This document shows, piece after piece, positions 15,637 to 23,718 of a DNA stretch of 34,604 bases. The notes beneath the pieces were generated by a model. The model made no database searches. It saw only the letters and a list, made by a program, of their open reading frames with translations, and was not told where the DNA came from. The translations under genes and the position numbers were made by a program. The stretch lies in NCBI GenBank assembly GCA_038521345.1, contig JBCBKU010000027.1:1-34604 (forward strand). Reading direction: 5' to 3'. The stretch comes from JBCBKU01 sp038521345. Lineage in GTDB: Bacteria; Pseudomonadota; Alphaproteobacteria; Rhodobacterales; Rhodobacteraceae. How positions within the stretch are numbered: the stretch's first letter is position 1; every line of letters starts with the position of its first letter.

Positions 15637-17262
15637 CTAGTGGCCCGCACCAAGAATTCCGGTACGAACCCCGTAATTGGCGGCAATCTGATAATCCGGG
15701 TCGTCGTCACTATCGATCATCAGCTGGCCCGCTTTGGCCAGAAGCTGGTGGCAATCGCGGCTCAGGTGGCGAAGCTCAATCTTCTTGCCCGCCGATTCAT
15801 ACTTCTCGGCAAGGGCTTCGATGGCGGTCAGTGCCGACTGATCGGCAACTCGGCTTCCTGCGAAGTCTATCACTACACGCCTCGGATCGTCGGCCACGTC
15901 AAAGAGATCCAAGAAACCCTCGACAGAACCAAAAAACAGTGGCCCCTGAATCTGGTAGACCCGTGCGCCTTCGGGCGTCGTGTAGGACTTGGCGTGGATC
16001 CGGGTTGCGTTCTGCCAAGCGTAGACCAGGGCCGAGACAATCACACCCACGACCACCGCTATGGCAAGGTCATAGGCAACCGTCACACCGGTCACGAGTA
16101 CGATGACGAAGGCATCCGACAAGGGCACCTTGCGCATGATCTTGAAGCTGTTCCAAGCGAACGTGCCGATCACAACCATGAACATGACACCAACAAGCGC
16201 GGCGAGCGGGATCTGCTCGATAAGTGGCGCTGCAATCACGATGAAGATCAAGAGAAAGAGCGCTGCGGAAATCCCCGAGATCCGTGTCCGGCCACCCGAT
16301 TTCACGTTGATCATGGACTGACCGATCATTGCGCAGCCGCCCATGCCGCCAAAGAAACCAGTCACGACGTTGGCGCCACCTTGGGCCAGACATTCTTGGC
16401 TTGCCCCGCCTTTCTGCCCAGTGATCTCGCCGACAAGATTCAGTGTCAGAAGACTTTCGATCAGGCCAATGGCGGCAAGAATAAGCGCGTATGGCAGGAT
16501 GATCTGAAGGGTTTCCCAGCTTAACGGGACAGCCGGTAAGTGAAATCTAGGCAGACCGCCCTCGATGGATGCGAGATCGCCGACCCGAGGCACATCGATG
16601 CCAAAAGCGATGACGGCCAGCGCGACCACGGCAATCCCCGCGAGCGGAGCGGGAACCGTGGTAGTAATACGCGGCGTGACCCAGATTATCGCCATCGTGG
16701 CCGCGACAAGTGCCAGCATGATTGCGAGCGGCAAGCCCGTCATCCACTCTCCATGAGCAATTCCGTGGCCCGAAACTTCGGCGGTGCCGGGAACCTGAAA
16801 TTGACTGAGCTGGGCGAGGAATATGACAATCGCCAGCCCATTTACAAAGCCAAGCATGACAGGATGCGGGACCAAACGGATGAACTTACCGAGCCTGAAG
16901 ATACCCGCGGCGATCTGGATGATCCCCATCAAAACAACCGTTGCAAAGAGGTATTCGACCCCATGGGTGGCGACGAGTGACACCATGACGACTGCAAGCG
17001 CTCCAGTGGCACCTGAGATCATTCCGGGGCGTCCACCGAAGACGGCGGTGATCAGCCCGACGATGAAGGCGGCGTAAAGACCGACCAATGGGTGCACGCC
17101 AGCCACGAAAGCAAACGCCACCGCCTCTGGTACGAGAGCCAGGGCAACAGTCAGACCCGCCAGGATCTCGATCCGGAAGCGGTTCGCATCGATGGTCACG
17201 CCCGTTCCGGTTCCGGTGCCGAAGGTCGTGGAGTTGGCGAGTGCGGCCATCAACTTTGTCAA
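15637..17262 (-). CDS. SulP-family anion transporter with STAS domain
   Basis: This is an inner-membrane transporter of about 540 residues. The hydrophobic core carries SulP signatures near the N-terminus (VALALVPEAVAFAFVAGVHP) and the segment GFFGGMGGCAMIGQSMINV. A cytoplasmic STAS domain follows (about 435-530) with VVIDFAGSRVADQSALTAI. Members carry sulfate, bicarbonate or other anions; which one cannot be decided here. The start is uncertain: a TTG at 17262 has AGGA 8 nt upstream, while an ATG at 17250 lacks a good site. It is divergent from the rhodanese gene. Confidence 0.9.
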   Translation of the reverse strand: MTKLMAALANSTTFGTGTGTGVTIDANRFRIEILAGLTVALALVPEAVAFAFVAGVHPLVGLYAAFIVGLITAVFGGRPGMISGATGALAVVMVSLVATHGVEYLFATVVLMGIIQIAAGIFRLGKFIRLVPHPVMLGFVNGLAIVIFLAQLSQFQVPGTAEVSGHGIAHGEWMTGLPLAIMLALVAATMAIIWVTPRITTTVPAPLAGIAVVALAVIAFGIDVPRVGDLASIEGGLPRFHLPAVPLSWETLQIILPYALILAAIGLIESLLTLNLVGEITGQKGGASQECLAQGGANVVTGFFGGMGGCAMIGQSMINVKSGGRTRISGISAALFLLIFIVIAAPLIEQIPLAALVGVMFMVVIGTFAWNSFKIMRKVPLSDAFVIVLVTGVTVAYDLAIAVVVGVIVSALVYAWQNATRIHAKSYTTPEGARVYQIQGPLFFGSVEGFLDLFDVADDPRRVVIDFAGSRVADQSALTAIEALAEKYESAGKKIELRHLSRDCHQLLAKAGQLMIDSDDDPDYQIAANYGVRTGILGAGH

Positions 17263-17426
17263 AACACGTGTCCTGAGTTATCTCTGCTCGGCCGCGACGT
17301 AACACGACCAACGAGAAAAGCACGGTATTCATGGGCATACCGCCTATGCGTCTGAATCAAAGCGACGCTGGTTGCTCGCCCCCATCACAAAACGTATTCG
17401 TTGGCGAAGCCGTGAAGGAGACACGC

Positions 17427-17804
17427 ATGAAAACTGCCAAGGACTACCTCGAGGAAGCCCACGCCGTCGTACCGAAGATCAGTGTCGACCAGGGCAAGGC
17501 CAAGCACGCCGCCGGTAACAGTGTGTTCGTGGACGTGCGCGACAGCGGTCAGATAGCTGCATCAGGAACGATCGCGGGTGCTGAGCGGATCGCGCGGGGG
17601 ATGATGGAGTTTGCTGCCGATCCTGCCACCCCTTTCCACAACGACAAACTGACGCCAGATGCCGATATCGTTTTAGTTTGCGGCGCCGGTGGTCAGGCCG
17701 CGCTGGCCGGAAAAACCCTGAAGGACATGGGGTACAGCAATGTCTCGAATGTAGGGGGTTTCGGAGACTGGAAAGACGCGGGCGGACCGACCGAAGCGGG
17801 CTGA
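17427..17804 (+). CDS. Rhodanese-like sulfurtransferase
   Basis: This is a single-domain rhodanese of 125 residues, starting MKTAKDYLEEAH at the ATG with AAGGAG 6 nt upstream. Features are VFVDVRDSGQ near residue 35, the active-site loop beginning at Cys85 (VCGAGGQAA), and the C-terminal signature VGGFGDWKDAGGP. Rhodaneses carry persulfide sulfur on that cysteine; the donor and acceptor are unknown. There is no signal peptide, so it is probably cytoplasmic. The divergent SulP gene hints at a shared sulfur or anion role, but this is only context. It ends 3 nt before the convergent AraC-type gene. Confidence 0.88.
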   Translation: MKTAKDYLEEAHAVVPKISVDQGKAKHAAGNSVFVDVRDSGQIAASGTIAGAERIARGMMEFAADPATPFHNDKLTPDADIVLVCGAGGQAALAGKTLKDMGYSNVSNVGGFGDWKDAGGPTEAG

Positions 17805-17807
17805 GGC

Positions 17808-18677
17808 TTAGTTCCGGCGCATCCGCCGGTAGGCACCCGGCGTGGTCCCCAAGTGTCGCCGGAAGACAGCGGTCATATGCGACTGGCTGGCAAAACCGAC
17901 GGAGAAGGCGATGTCGGCCAGTGGCGTTTCGGACGCCTCGAGAAGGTCGCGAGCGCGATCGACGCGGCGTTCCAGAATGTATTGATGGATCGTCCGCCCC
18001 ATTGCCGACCGAAAGCCCACCGACAAGTGGCTGGTTCCCACATCAAGAATGCGGGCGAGGTTGGCCAAGGTCAGATCTCCGTCGAGATCCTCTTCGATTG
18101 CCTCGATCAGGAGTTTCAGGGCCCGAGGGCTTAGTCGCCCCGGCCCTTTGGCGACATCGACGGGGCGATTGGTGTGCAGGCGCAAAAGATGCGCCCCAAT
18201 CACCTGCGCCCATCCGTCGAGTTCAATGCGCGAAATGGTCTCCGCGCGCAGTAGCGCCGTTGCAGCCGACCGAAGCAAAACGGCCAAGACCGGATCCGCG
18301 GCGCCTTCGACCCGCAGCAGATCGGGTTCATGCCCCCCGGGGATAAGGTCCTGAGCAAGCTCCGTCATACGCTCAGCGCGCACGTAGACAGATATCCAGT
18401 CGGTTTGAACGTCGTTTGTGAACGAGCCTTCGAACCATGTGGGTTCGACGGTGACACTGCCCGGCGCGATGATCGGCGTCTTCTGATCGAGCCGGATCAT
18501 ACCCCCGGAAAGGACAAGACACGCGGAATGGTAGGTCGCCCCGGGAAGGACGTTTGCAACGTCAACATTCTCGGAGAAACGGGCGATCCTCAGGTCGGAA
18601 TCGGTACCGAAACCAGCATGCGCCAGAACGGCCGAGCGCGACGCCTCTCGGTTGTCTCTGTAAACTTCCACCGGCAT
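17808..18677 (-). CDS. AraC-family transcriptional regulator
   Basis: This 289-residue protein has a variable N-terminal sensing half (1 to about 180) and a C-terminal AraC DNA-binding domain. The latter shows DLTLANLARILDVGTSHLSV for the first helix-turn-helix and ADIAFSVGFASQSHMTAVFR with the terminal GTTPGAYRRMRR for the second. The ligand and targets are unknown; the neighbouring rhodanese and SulP genes are candidates only by position. It is convergent with the rhodanese gene and divergent from the histidine kinase gene. Confidence 0.92.
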   Translation of the reverse strand: MPVEVYRDNREASRSAVLAHAGFGTDSDLRIARFSENVDVANVLPGATYHSACLVLSGGMIRLDQKTPIIAPGSVTVEPTWFEGSFTNDVQTDWISVYVRAERMTELAQDLIPGGHEPDLLRVEGAADPVLAVLLRSAATALLRAETISRIELDGWAQVIGAHLLRLHTNRPVDVAKGPGRLSPRALKLLIEAIEEDLDGDLTLANLARILDVGTSHLSVGFRSAMGRTIHQYILERRVDRARDLLEASETPLADIAFSVGFASQSHMTAVFRRHLGTTPGAYRRMRRN

Positions 18678-18791
18678 GGCAAATAGCTTAGCGATGTTGC
18701 CCGATGATTATATCAAATGTGCGTTCAGTTTTGCGCAAATTAGTGTGAAGGCATAAGGCGAAACGGACAACTTCGCAAAATGTTGTCAACT

Positions 18792-18821
18792 TTGATAGAC
18801 ACTTGATTTGTCAGTTAAAAT
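18792..18821 (+). promoter_or_regulatory. Candidate promoter of the histidine kinase gene
   Basis: TTGATA and TAAAAT are separated by 18 nt, 34 nt upstream of the ATG at 18856, inside an AT-rich divergent intergenic region. Confidence 0.5.
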
Positions 18822-18855
18822 ACTCGGGTGAAACAAGACATCACCGAGGGTTCCG

Positions 18856-19539
18856 ATGATCGACGCTTTCACCGCGCGGGGGGTCGCGCACGACATTCGC
18901 CATCTTCTCAGCACAATTCAACTTAGCGCAGAACTGCTTGAAAAGGGCGGGGACCCCGCCGTCACGCGCCAGGCACAACGGATTCAGCGCGCCATTGAAC
19001 GCAGTACGGCAATCTGCACGCATCTCGTGGACGGGACCTATGAGAAAGCGTCCGCTCCCAGCCGGTTGGGACCGCTACTGGCGGACGTTGTGGAACAGCT
19101 CTCACCGCCCGAGTCGATCACGGTGCGATGGGTTTGCCCCGAGCCAGATCTCCAATTGACGGCACCGACGCTGCCGCTTTTCAGGGCTCTCTTCAACCTC
19201 GCGACCAATGCGCTTGACGCAGTATCCGCACACGGTGGGTCGCGGGTGGATCTTCGTGCGCGGGTGCTTGACCAGCGGCTCGTACTGACCGTGGAAGATG
19301 ACGGGCCAGGCCTCGCGCTCGGAGGTGGAGCCCGGGCAAACCCGAAAGCACCGAAGTCCGCGGGGCTCGGGCTCCATTTGGTACGGAAACTTATTGGCGA
19401 GATTGGCGGCACGCTCAAAGTCGCGAGAACCGGACCCGAAGGGACCACCTTCGCGATCATGATCCCACTCGACGGTGCGGCGCCACCGGCGGTGCCGCAA
19501 AGGGTCGCTGATCCCCGCCAAAACCTGCTGGCCAGCTAA
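18856..19539 (+). CDS. Sensor-less histidine kinase (soluble)
   Basis: This 227-residue protein consists only of a dimerisation/phosphoacceptor helix pair and an ATPase domain. The H-box is VAHDIRHLLSTIQLSAELL with His12. The ATPase part has N-box LFNLATNALDAV (Asn114, Asn118), G1 box DDGPGL (148-153) and G2 box SAGLGLHLV. There is no transmembrane segment or sensor domain, and no response regulator is adjacent. It could act as a kinase fed by a separate sensor or as a phosphotransfer protein with a retained ATPase fold. A GAGGG site lies 5 nt before the ATG. Confidence 0.88.
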   Translation: MIDAFTARGVAHDIRHLLSTIQLSAELLEKGGDPAVTRQAQRIQRAIERSTAICTHLVDGTYEKASAPSRLGPLLADVVEQLSPPESITVRWVCPEPDLQLTAPTLPLFRALFNLATNALDAVSAHGGSRVDLRARVLDQRLVLTVEDDGPGLALGGGARANPKAPKSAGLGLHLVRKLIGEIGGTLKVARTGPEGTTFAIMIPLDGAAPPAVPQRVADPRQNLLAS

Positions 19540-19559
19540 GCGCCGGCCGCAAATGCAAA

Positions 19560-19581
19560 GGACGGCCCGAATGGGCCGCCC
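19560..19581 (-). terminator. Terminator between rplA and the histidine kinase gene
   Basis: A 9-bp stem (one G-T pair) with a 4-nt loop lies between the convergent genes. On the minus strand it is followed by TTTGCATTTGC, so it likely ends the rplKA transcript. Confidence 0.65.
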
Positions 19582-19604
19582 TTCTCAAAGTTTAGAACAC
19601 TTGA

Positions 19605-20306
19605 TCAGGCGTTGCCGGTGGCACTATCCACGTTAATCGACACGCCGGGACCCATAGTCGAGGTCAGCGAGACCTTTTTCATGTAGGTGCCCTTGGCGCC
19701 CGCAGGCTTCGCGCGCTGAACAGCGTCAACAAACGCCCGGACATTCTCGACCAGTTTGGCCTCGTCGAAAGATGCCTTGCCGACGCCAGCGTGAACCACG
19801 CCAGCTTTCTCCGCTTTGAACTGGACCTGCCCGCCTTTGGCTGCCGTCACAGCCTCTTTCACGTCCATCGTCACGGTCCCCACCTTCGGGTTCGGCATCA
19901 GGTTGCGCGGTCCTAGGATTTTTCCCAGCCGACCGACGACCGGCATCATGTCAGGAGTCGCGATGCAACGGTCAAACTCGATCGTGCCGCCCTGAACCGT
20001 TTCCATCAGGTCCTCGGCGCCGACGATATCAGCCCCTGCTTCCTTAGCCTCGTCCGCCTTCGGGCCCCGAGCGAAGACGGCGACCCGAACACTTTTCCCG
20101 GTGCCGTTGGGCAGGTTGACCGTGCCTCGAACCATCTGGTCGGCGTGGCGCGGATCTACACCCAGTGCCATAGCGATTTCGACCGTTTCATCGAATTTGG
20201 CGGTTGCATTGGCCTTGACCAGAGAGACCGCCTCTTCAACGGTCACGTCTTCTTTGCCCTCGAACGCCGCGCGCGCGGCGACAGTGCGTTTTCCCATTTT
20301 GCCCAT
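19605..20306 (-). CDS. rplA: 50S ribosomal protein L1
   Basis: This 233-residue L1 protein forms the mobile stalk near the tRNA exit site. Typical segments are NLPNGTGKSVRVAVFARG, the family signature around GRLGKILGPRNLMPNPK, and the C-terminal GAKGTYMKKVSLTSTMGPG. The start is 3 nt after the rplK stop, so the two are translationally close. L1 autoregulates the L11 operon in E. coli. In many bacteria rplJ follows directly; here about 4.2 kb of unrelated genes intervene. Confidence 0.99.
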   Translation of the reverse strand: MGKMGKRTVAARAAFEGKEDVTVEEAVSLVKANATAKFDETVEIAMALGVDPRHADQMVRGTVNLPNGTGKSVRVAVFARGPKADEAKEAGADIVGAEDLMETVQGGTIEFDRCIATPDMMPVVGRLGKILGPRNLMPNPKVGTVTMDVKEAVTAAKGGQVQFKAEKAGVVHAGVGKASFDEAKLVENVRAFVDAVQRAKPAGAKGTYMKKVSLTSTMGPGVSINVDSATGNA

Positions 20307-20309
20307 GAC

Positions 20310-20738
20310 TTACCCCTTCACCTCGATGCCCATCGATCGCGCAGAGCCCAGAATGATCTGCATCGCCGCCTCGACATCATTTGCCGAGAGATCCTTCATC
20401 TTGGCTTCGGCAATCTCGCGAACCTGAGCTGCCGTGACCGACCCCACGGTTTCGCGTGACGGATTGGTGGCGCCGGATTTGAGCTTGGCGGCCTTCTTCA
20501 GGTAGTACGACGCCGGTGGCGTCTTAATATCCATCGAGAAGGACTTGTCCTGATAATAGGTGATGACGGTCGGGCACGGAGCACCCGGATCCATGTCCTG
20601 CGTCTTGGCGTTAAATGCCTTGCAGAACTCCATGATGTTGATGCCGCGCTGACCGAGCGCCGGGCCGACCGGCGGAGACGGGTTCGCTTGTCCGGCGGGC
20701 ACCTGAAGCTTCATAGTGCCGGCTACCTTCTTGGCCAT
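20310..20738 (-). CDS. rplK: 50S ribosomal protein L11
   Basis: This 142-residue L11 protein forms the GTPase-associated centre with 23S rRNA and is required for RelA activation in enterobacteria. The N-terminal domain has QVPAGQANPSPPVGPALGQ, a proline-rich segment typical of thiopeptide-binding L11. The C-terminal RNA-binding domain ends ILGSARSMGIEVKG. A near-perfect AAGGAGG lies 6 nt before the ATG. It is the first gene of rplKA. Confidence 0.99.
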   Translation of the reverse strand: MAKKVAGTMKLQVPAGQANPSPPVGPALGQRGINIMEFCKAFNAKTQDMDPGAPCPTVITYYQDKSFSMDIKTPPASYYLKKAAKLKSGATNPSRETVGSVTAAQVREIAEAKMKDLSANDVEAAMQIILGSARSMGIEVKG

Positions 20739-20759
20739 CGAGGGCCTCCTTTCTCAACA

Positions 20760-20781
20760 GTGGCGAGACGCGTTTCGCCAC
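20760..20781 (-). promoter_or_regulatory. Hairpin in the rplK leader
   Basis: A 9-bp stem (one G-T pair) with a CGCG loop begins 22 nt upstream of the rplK start, just before the AAGGAGG site. No T-run follows. It is a candidate for the operon's autoregulatory site or an mRNA-stabilising element. Confidence 0.4.
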
Positions 20782-20830
20782 CTTCGGTTGATGTGGTCCG
20801 GGTCAAAGCGCGCGCGCCCTCACCTCCCAC

Positions 20831-20836
20831 AGTATA
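20831..20836 (-). promoter_or_regulatory. Candidate -10 element for rplKA
   Basis: TATACT on the minus strand, in an AT-rich patch about 93 nt upstream of rplK. No good -35 hexamer lies at the usual distance, so this is tentative. Confidence 0.3.
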
Positions 20837-21019
20837 TTTTCGCCCAATTGCTGAGCGACCGAGGTCACGTATACGCGCGTTCGCGCCGACGCAAGTGGTT
20901 CGCGCGACGGAACGCACCCGGGTGGCCGTTTAGCTCGCGATTTCGTCAGGGAAGGCACGGGGCAGCCCCCTTGATCGGAGGGGGATTGCCCTATGCTTTT
21001 GCGAGCGAAAGGACATGCT

Positions 21020-21523
21020 ATGCCGTACTCAACGCACCAAGTGATTTACCACTGGATCACTGTGGCACTGATCCTCGGTCTGGTCGGCAGCGGCCTGGCC
21101 TATTCCTTTGAACTCGCGAATGCTGGCGCGATCCGTGCGCACCAGATCATGGGACAGGTTTTGATCCTTGTCATCGTGCTTCGACTAGTCGCACGGTTGC
21201 GTCGCCCGCCGTCGGAACCCGAAGGGCACGAGGCCTGGGAACTGCGTCTGGCGGTGGTGACGCACTGGGCACTTTATGCTCTGATCCTCGTTTTTCTCGT
21301 CACGGGTTACGTCTCGGCATCCGCACTTCGTGACCCGGCACTGCTCGCACCAGTCGGCTTGGCGTTCGCGCGGTCCGATACGGGCGAGATCCTGCTCGAG
21401 ATGCACTATGCCGCAAAGTGGGCGCTTCTTGCTCTTGTCGGCATGCATATCGCAGGCGCTGTGAAGCACGCGGTCATCGATCGCGACGGCAGCTTTTCAC
21501 GAATGTGGTTTTCCCAGACATAA
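21020..21523 (+). CDS. Cytochrome b561
   Basis: This 167-residue, four-helix inner-membrane di-heme protein starts MPYSTHQVIYHW at the ATG at 21020, with AAAGGA 6 nt upstream. Candidate heme ligands by comparison with E. coli CybB are His11 (YHW), His41 (IRAHQ), His129 (EMHYAAKW) and His143 (GMHIAGA). Such proteins oxidise quinol and pass electrons onward. It is 13 nt upstream of the Rieske-like gene, so the two are probably an operon and the partner may be its periplasmic electron acceptor or a structural subunit. Confidence 0.92.
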   Translation: MPYSTHQVIYHWITVALILGLVGSGLAYSFELANAGAIRAHQIMGQVLILVIVLRLVARLRRPPSEPEGHEAWELRLAVVTHWALYALILVFLVTGYVSASALRDPALLAPVGLAFARSDTGEILLEMHYAAKWALLALVGMHIAGAVKHAVIDRDGSFSRMWFSQT

Positions 21524-21536
21524 AGGACCCTGACCC

Positions 21537-22103
21537 ATGCATCGCATCACCCGGCGCCATGTCATCGCGACTATTGCGGGAACCGGCACGGCCGTTTTGT
21601 GCCCGGCCCTATTGAACGCCCAACAAACACTTGACTGGGGCGGTGCCTCGACCGAGGAGCCCATCGGTCACGACCGCCTGATCACGGCCGAGGCCGGCCC
21701 TGTTTCGGTGGATGTCACGGACCTCGCCCCTGGCGAGGTTGCGGTCGTCGCCCGACCAACGGACGACCCAGAGTACTCGGCAACGGGAAACACACAGTAC
21801 ATTGCCATCCACCACCGCACAGACGCGCAAGTCTCCTTCGGAGAAGCCAACGACCGACCGGGTAGCGTGCATGATCCGCGTTACTTCGTGGTCAATCTGG
21901 TTTGCACCCATCGCGGCAAGGCCATTGGCATTACCGGCAACCCCGACGCACCCTTTGCATGCACGGACCGCCGTGGCCGGCACAGCTCGGACTACAACGC
22001 TTCTGGCCTTGGGGTCGCAGGCGCGTCGGATGGCGAATACCTTTCGATCCCCGACTATGCGCTTATAGCTTCCGGTGGGCAGGTCGTCCTGGAACTGGCC
22101 TGA
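21537..22103 (+). CDS. Rieske-like protein with degenerate cluster site
   Basis: This 188-residue exported protein has a twin-arginine-type N-terminus (TRRHVIATIAG) and resembles the bc1-complex Rieske subunit along its length (VDVTDLAPGEVAVVARP, FVVNLVCTHRG). Box I keeps Cys123-Thr-His125, but the disulfide cysteine is Lys128. Box II reads CTDRRGRHSS: Cys142 is kept, the disulfide cysteine is Asp144, the histidine ligand is Arg145, and one residue is inserted. A normal [2Fe-2S] site is therefore unlikely unless His149 substitutes. It is co-transcribed with cytochrome b561. It may be a structural or regulatory paralogue. Confidence 0.75.
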   Translation: MHRITRRHVIATIAGTGTAVLCPALLNAQQTLDWGGASTEEPIGHDRLITAEAGPVSVDVTDLAPGEVAVVARPTDDPEYSATGNTQYIAIHHRTDAQVSFGEANDRPGSVHDPRYFVVNLVCTHRGKAIGITGNPDAPFACTDRRGRHSSDYNASGLGVAGASDGEYLSIPDYALIASGGQVVLELA

Positions 22104-22122
22104 TCGACGGTCTCAAGAGGAA

Positions 22123-22146
22123 AAGCTCACCCCGTGGGGTGAGCTT
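22123..22146. terminator. Bidirectional terminator between the Rieske-like gene and nusG
   Basis: A perfect 10-bp stem (AAGCTCACCC with its complement) and a CGTG loop lie between convergent genes. On the minus strand it is followed by TTCC after the stem, on the plus strand by CGTTG. Confidence 0.75.
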
Positions 22147-22173
22147 CGTTGCCATACCTGGACCGACTGCATC

Positions 22174-22707
22174 CTAGGTCTCTTTCGAGACCTGAGTGTA
22201 CTCTAGCTCGACGGGTGTCGCGCGACCGAAGATCGAAACAGTTACCTTGAGGCGTTGGTTGTCCTCGTCGACCTCTTCGACAAGTCCATCGAAGTCCTCA
22301 AACGGGCCATCGTTCACCTTCACCTTTTCGCCGACCTCAAAGGAAATCAGCGTCCGCGGCGCCTCGACGCCTTCTTCGACGCGGTTCAGGATCTGGTTTA
22401 CCTCGGCATCGCGCATGGGCATCGGCTTGCCCTGGGGACCAAGAAATCCAGTCACGCGATTGATCGAGTTGATCAGGTGATAACCTTGGTCAGACATCTC
22501 CATGCGCACCAGTACATAACCAGGCATAAACCGGCGCTCGGTCGGAACCTTTTTCCCTCGGCGGATTTCGATGACCTCCTCGGTCGGGACAAGCACCTCT
22601 TCGATTTCGTCTTCCAGACCGGCATCGACCACCGCCGTCCTGATCTGCTCGGCGATCTTCTTCTCGAAGTTCGAGAGAACGCTCACTGAGTACCACCGCT
22701 TTGCCAT
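22174..22707 (-). CDS. nusG: Transcription termination/antitermination factor NusG
   Basis: This 177-residue NusG binds the RNA polymerase clamp, speeds elongation and links to Rho and to ribosomal S10. The start is MAKRWYSVSVLSNFEKK at the ATG at 22707; the frame is open further but that extension is not part of the family. The NGN domain is about 1-115 with FMPGYVLVRMEM, and the C-terminal KOW domain has FEVGEKVKVNDGPFEDFDG. The gene follows secE by 138 nt, as in most bacteria. Confidence 0.98.
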   Translation of the reverse strand: MAKRWYSVSVLSNFEKKIAEQIRTAVVDAGLEDEIEEVLVPTEEVIEIRRGKKVPTERRFMPGYVLVRMEMSDQGYHLINSINRVTGFLGPQGKPMPMRDAEVNQILNRVEEGVEAPRTLISFEVGEKVKVNDGPFEDFDGLVEEVDEDNQRLKVTVSIFGRATPVELEYTQVSKET

Positions 22708-22845
22708 CGTCGCCTCGTTCGTTCCGCAGCAAATCTTTTGTCCGCCCACAGGTCATCGCCGCGAGAATGAAACGTCGATGATTTCGGGGATTAAAGGGCG
22801 ATACACCCCCGTGGCGTGCGGCGCAAGAGCAGGCTAAGGAATGTG

Positions 22846-23043
22846 CTATCCAAACATGCCGAGGATGCCCTGCAGGCCCATCCGGATCAGCCAGTCAACA
22901 AAAAAGAAGAAAATTGCGGTCAGCATCGCCATGACAAAAACCATTAGCGATGTGATCAGCACCTCGCGCCGGGTCGGCCACGTGACTTTCGAGACCTCGG
23001 CCCGGACCTGTTGCACAAACTTCAGCGGATTGACGGCGGCCAT
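22846..23043 (-). CDS. secE: Preprotein translocase subunit SecE
   Basis: This 65-residue single-span SecE stabilises the SecYEG channel. The N-terminal amphipathic part has FVQQVRAEVSKVTWPTRREV, the family signature, followed by one membrane helix (about 30-52). The ATG at 23043 is preceded by GGAG with 7 nt spacing. It follows tRNA-Trp in transcription direction, but a gene on the opposite strand lies between them, so the secE promoter must overlap that gene or transcription must start at the tRNA. Confidence 0.97.
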   Translation of the reverse strand: MAAVNPLKFVQQVRAEVSKVTWPTRREVLITSLMVFVMAMLTAIFFFFVDWLIRMGLQGILGMFG

Positions 23044-23058
23044 AGGTAAGCTCCTCGG

Positions 23059-23697
23059 GTGACGTCCCCGGAGGTGGGGAACGCGGAGGGTGGATGTCAA
23101 GTCCCTCCGGCGCGGGGAATTAGCCGCTCCGGGCGGACGGTGCAACCTGCCCAAGGAACTTTTGAACGGGTCAGACGGGTCGCGCGACCCACTGTCATCC
23201 AACGGGATGGCGGCGGCGAGTTCCAGGATTGGGTCGACGGGTTCCGCGAGGCCGGCGAGGTCTTCGACGGTCAGGGGGGCGATCAGTTCGACCAAGAGGC
23301 CTTCCAAGACGCGATCGCCGAGACCCATGGCGAGCTGGCCGTGGAAATGGCGAAATTGTACTGGGAGGCGGTCTCGACGCTTAAGATCGAGGATCCCTGG
23401 TCGATGCTTTGGGGTGCGTTCAAAGCCGTCGCGACGTTCTGGATCTCGTCCGCCATCGAGGCCGAGAAGGACGACTATTACGGCACCCGGGCGTTCCAGT
23501 TCGACGTCACCTCGAACCGGATCGATCTGGTCCACCAGATGCCGGGCAAGCTCGTCCAGACCGACGACGGCCCGATCTACCGGCTGGATAAAATGGAGTG
23601 GCAGCTCAAGGGACCGCCGGTTCCGGGCGGGGCCAGCACCTGGAACGTGCTGATCGAGTTGGACTTCTACGTGGAGTTCTACGACCGGGTGAACTGA
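23059..23697 (+). CDS. Unrecognised protein antisense between secE and tRNA-Trp
   Basis: I do not recognise this family. The frame encodes up to 212 residues from a GTG at 23059 that has no Shine-Dalgarno; another GTG is at 23140. Residues 1-45 look atypical, but from about 46 onward the sequence is protein-like: an acidic segment (FDGQGGDQFDQEAFQDAIAE), a hydrophobic/aromatic stretch (WSMLWGAFKAVATFWISS), then a beta-rich C-terminus ending VLIELDFYVEFYDRVN. There is no signal peptide. A strong terminator follows on the same strand. The start lies only 15 nt from the divergent secE start. A truncated or transferred gene is possible. Confidence 0.55.
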   Translation: MTSPEVGNAEGGCQVPPARGISRSGRTVQPAQGTFERVRRVARPTVIQRDGGGEFQDWVDGFREAGEVFDGQGGDQFDQEAFQDAIAETHGELAVEMAKLYWEAVSTLKIEDPWSMLWGAFKAVATFWISSAIEAEKDDYYGTRAFQFDVTSNRIDLVHQMPGKLVQTDDGPIYRLDKMEWQLKGPPVPGGASTWNVLIELDFYVEFYDRVN

Positions 23698-23718
23698 GCC
23701 ACCTCTTTCAGAAACAAC

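Noticed and set aside
17262..17290. ACACGTGT palindrome as an operator in the SulP-rhodanese gap
   Set aside because: A single 8-bp palindrome is expected by chance and no second copy was seen nearby.
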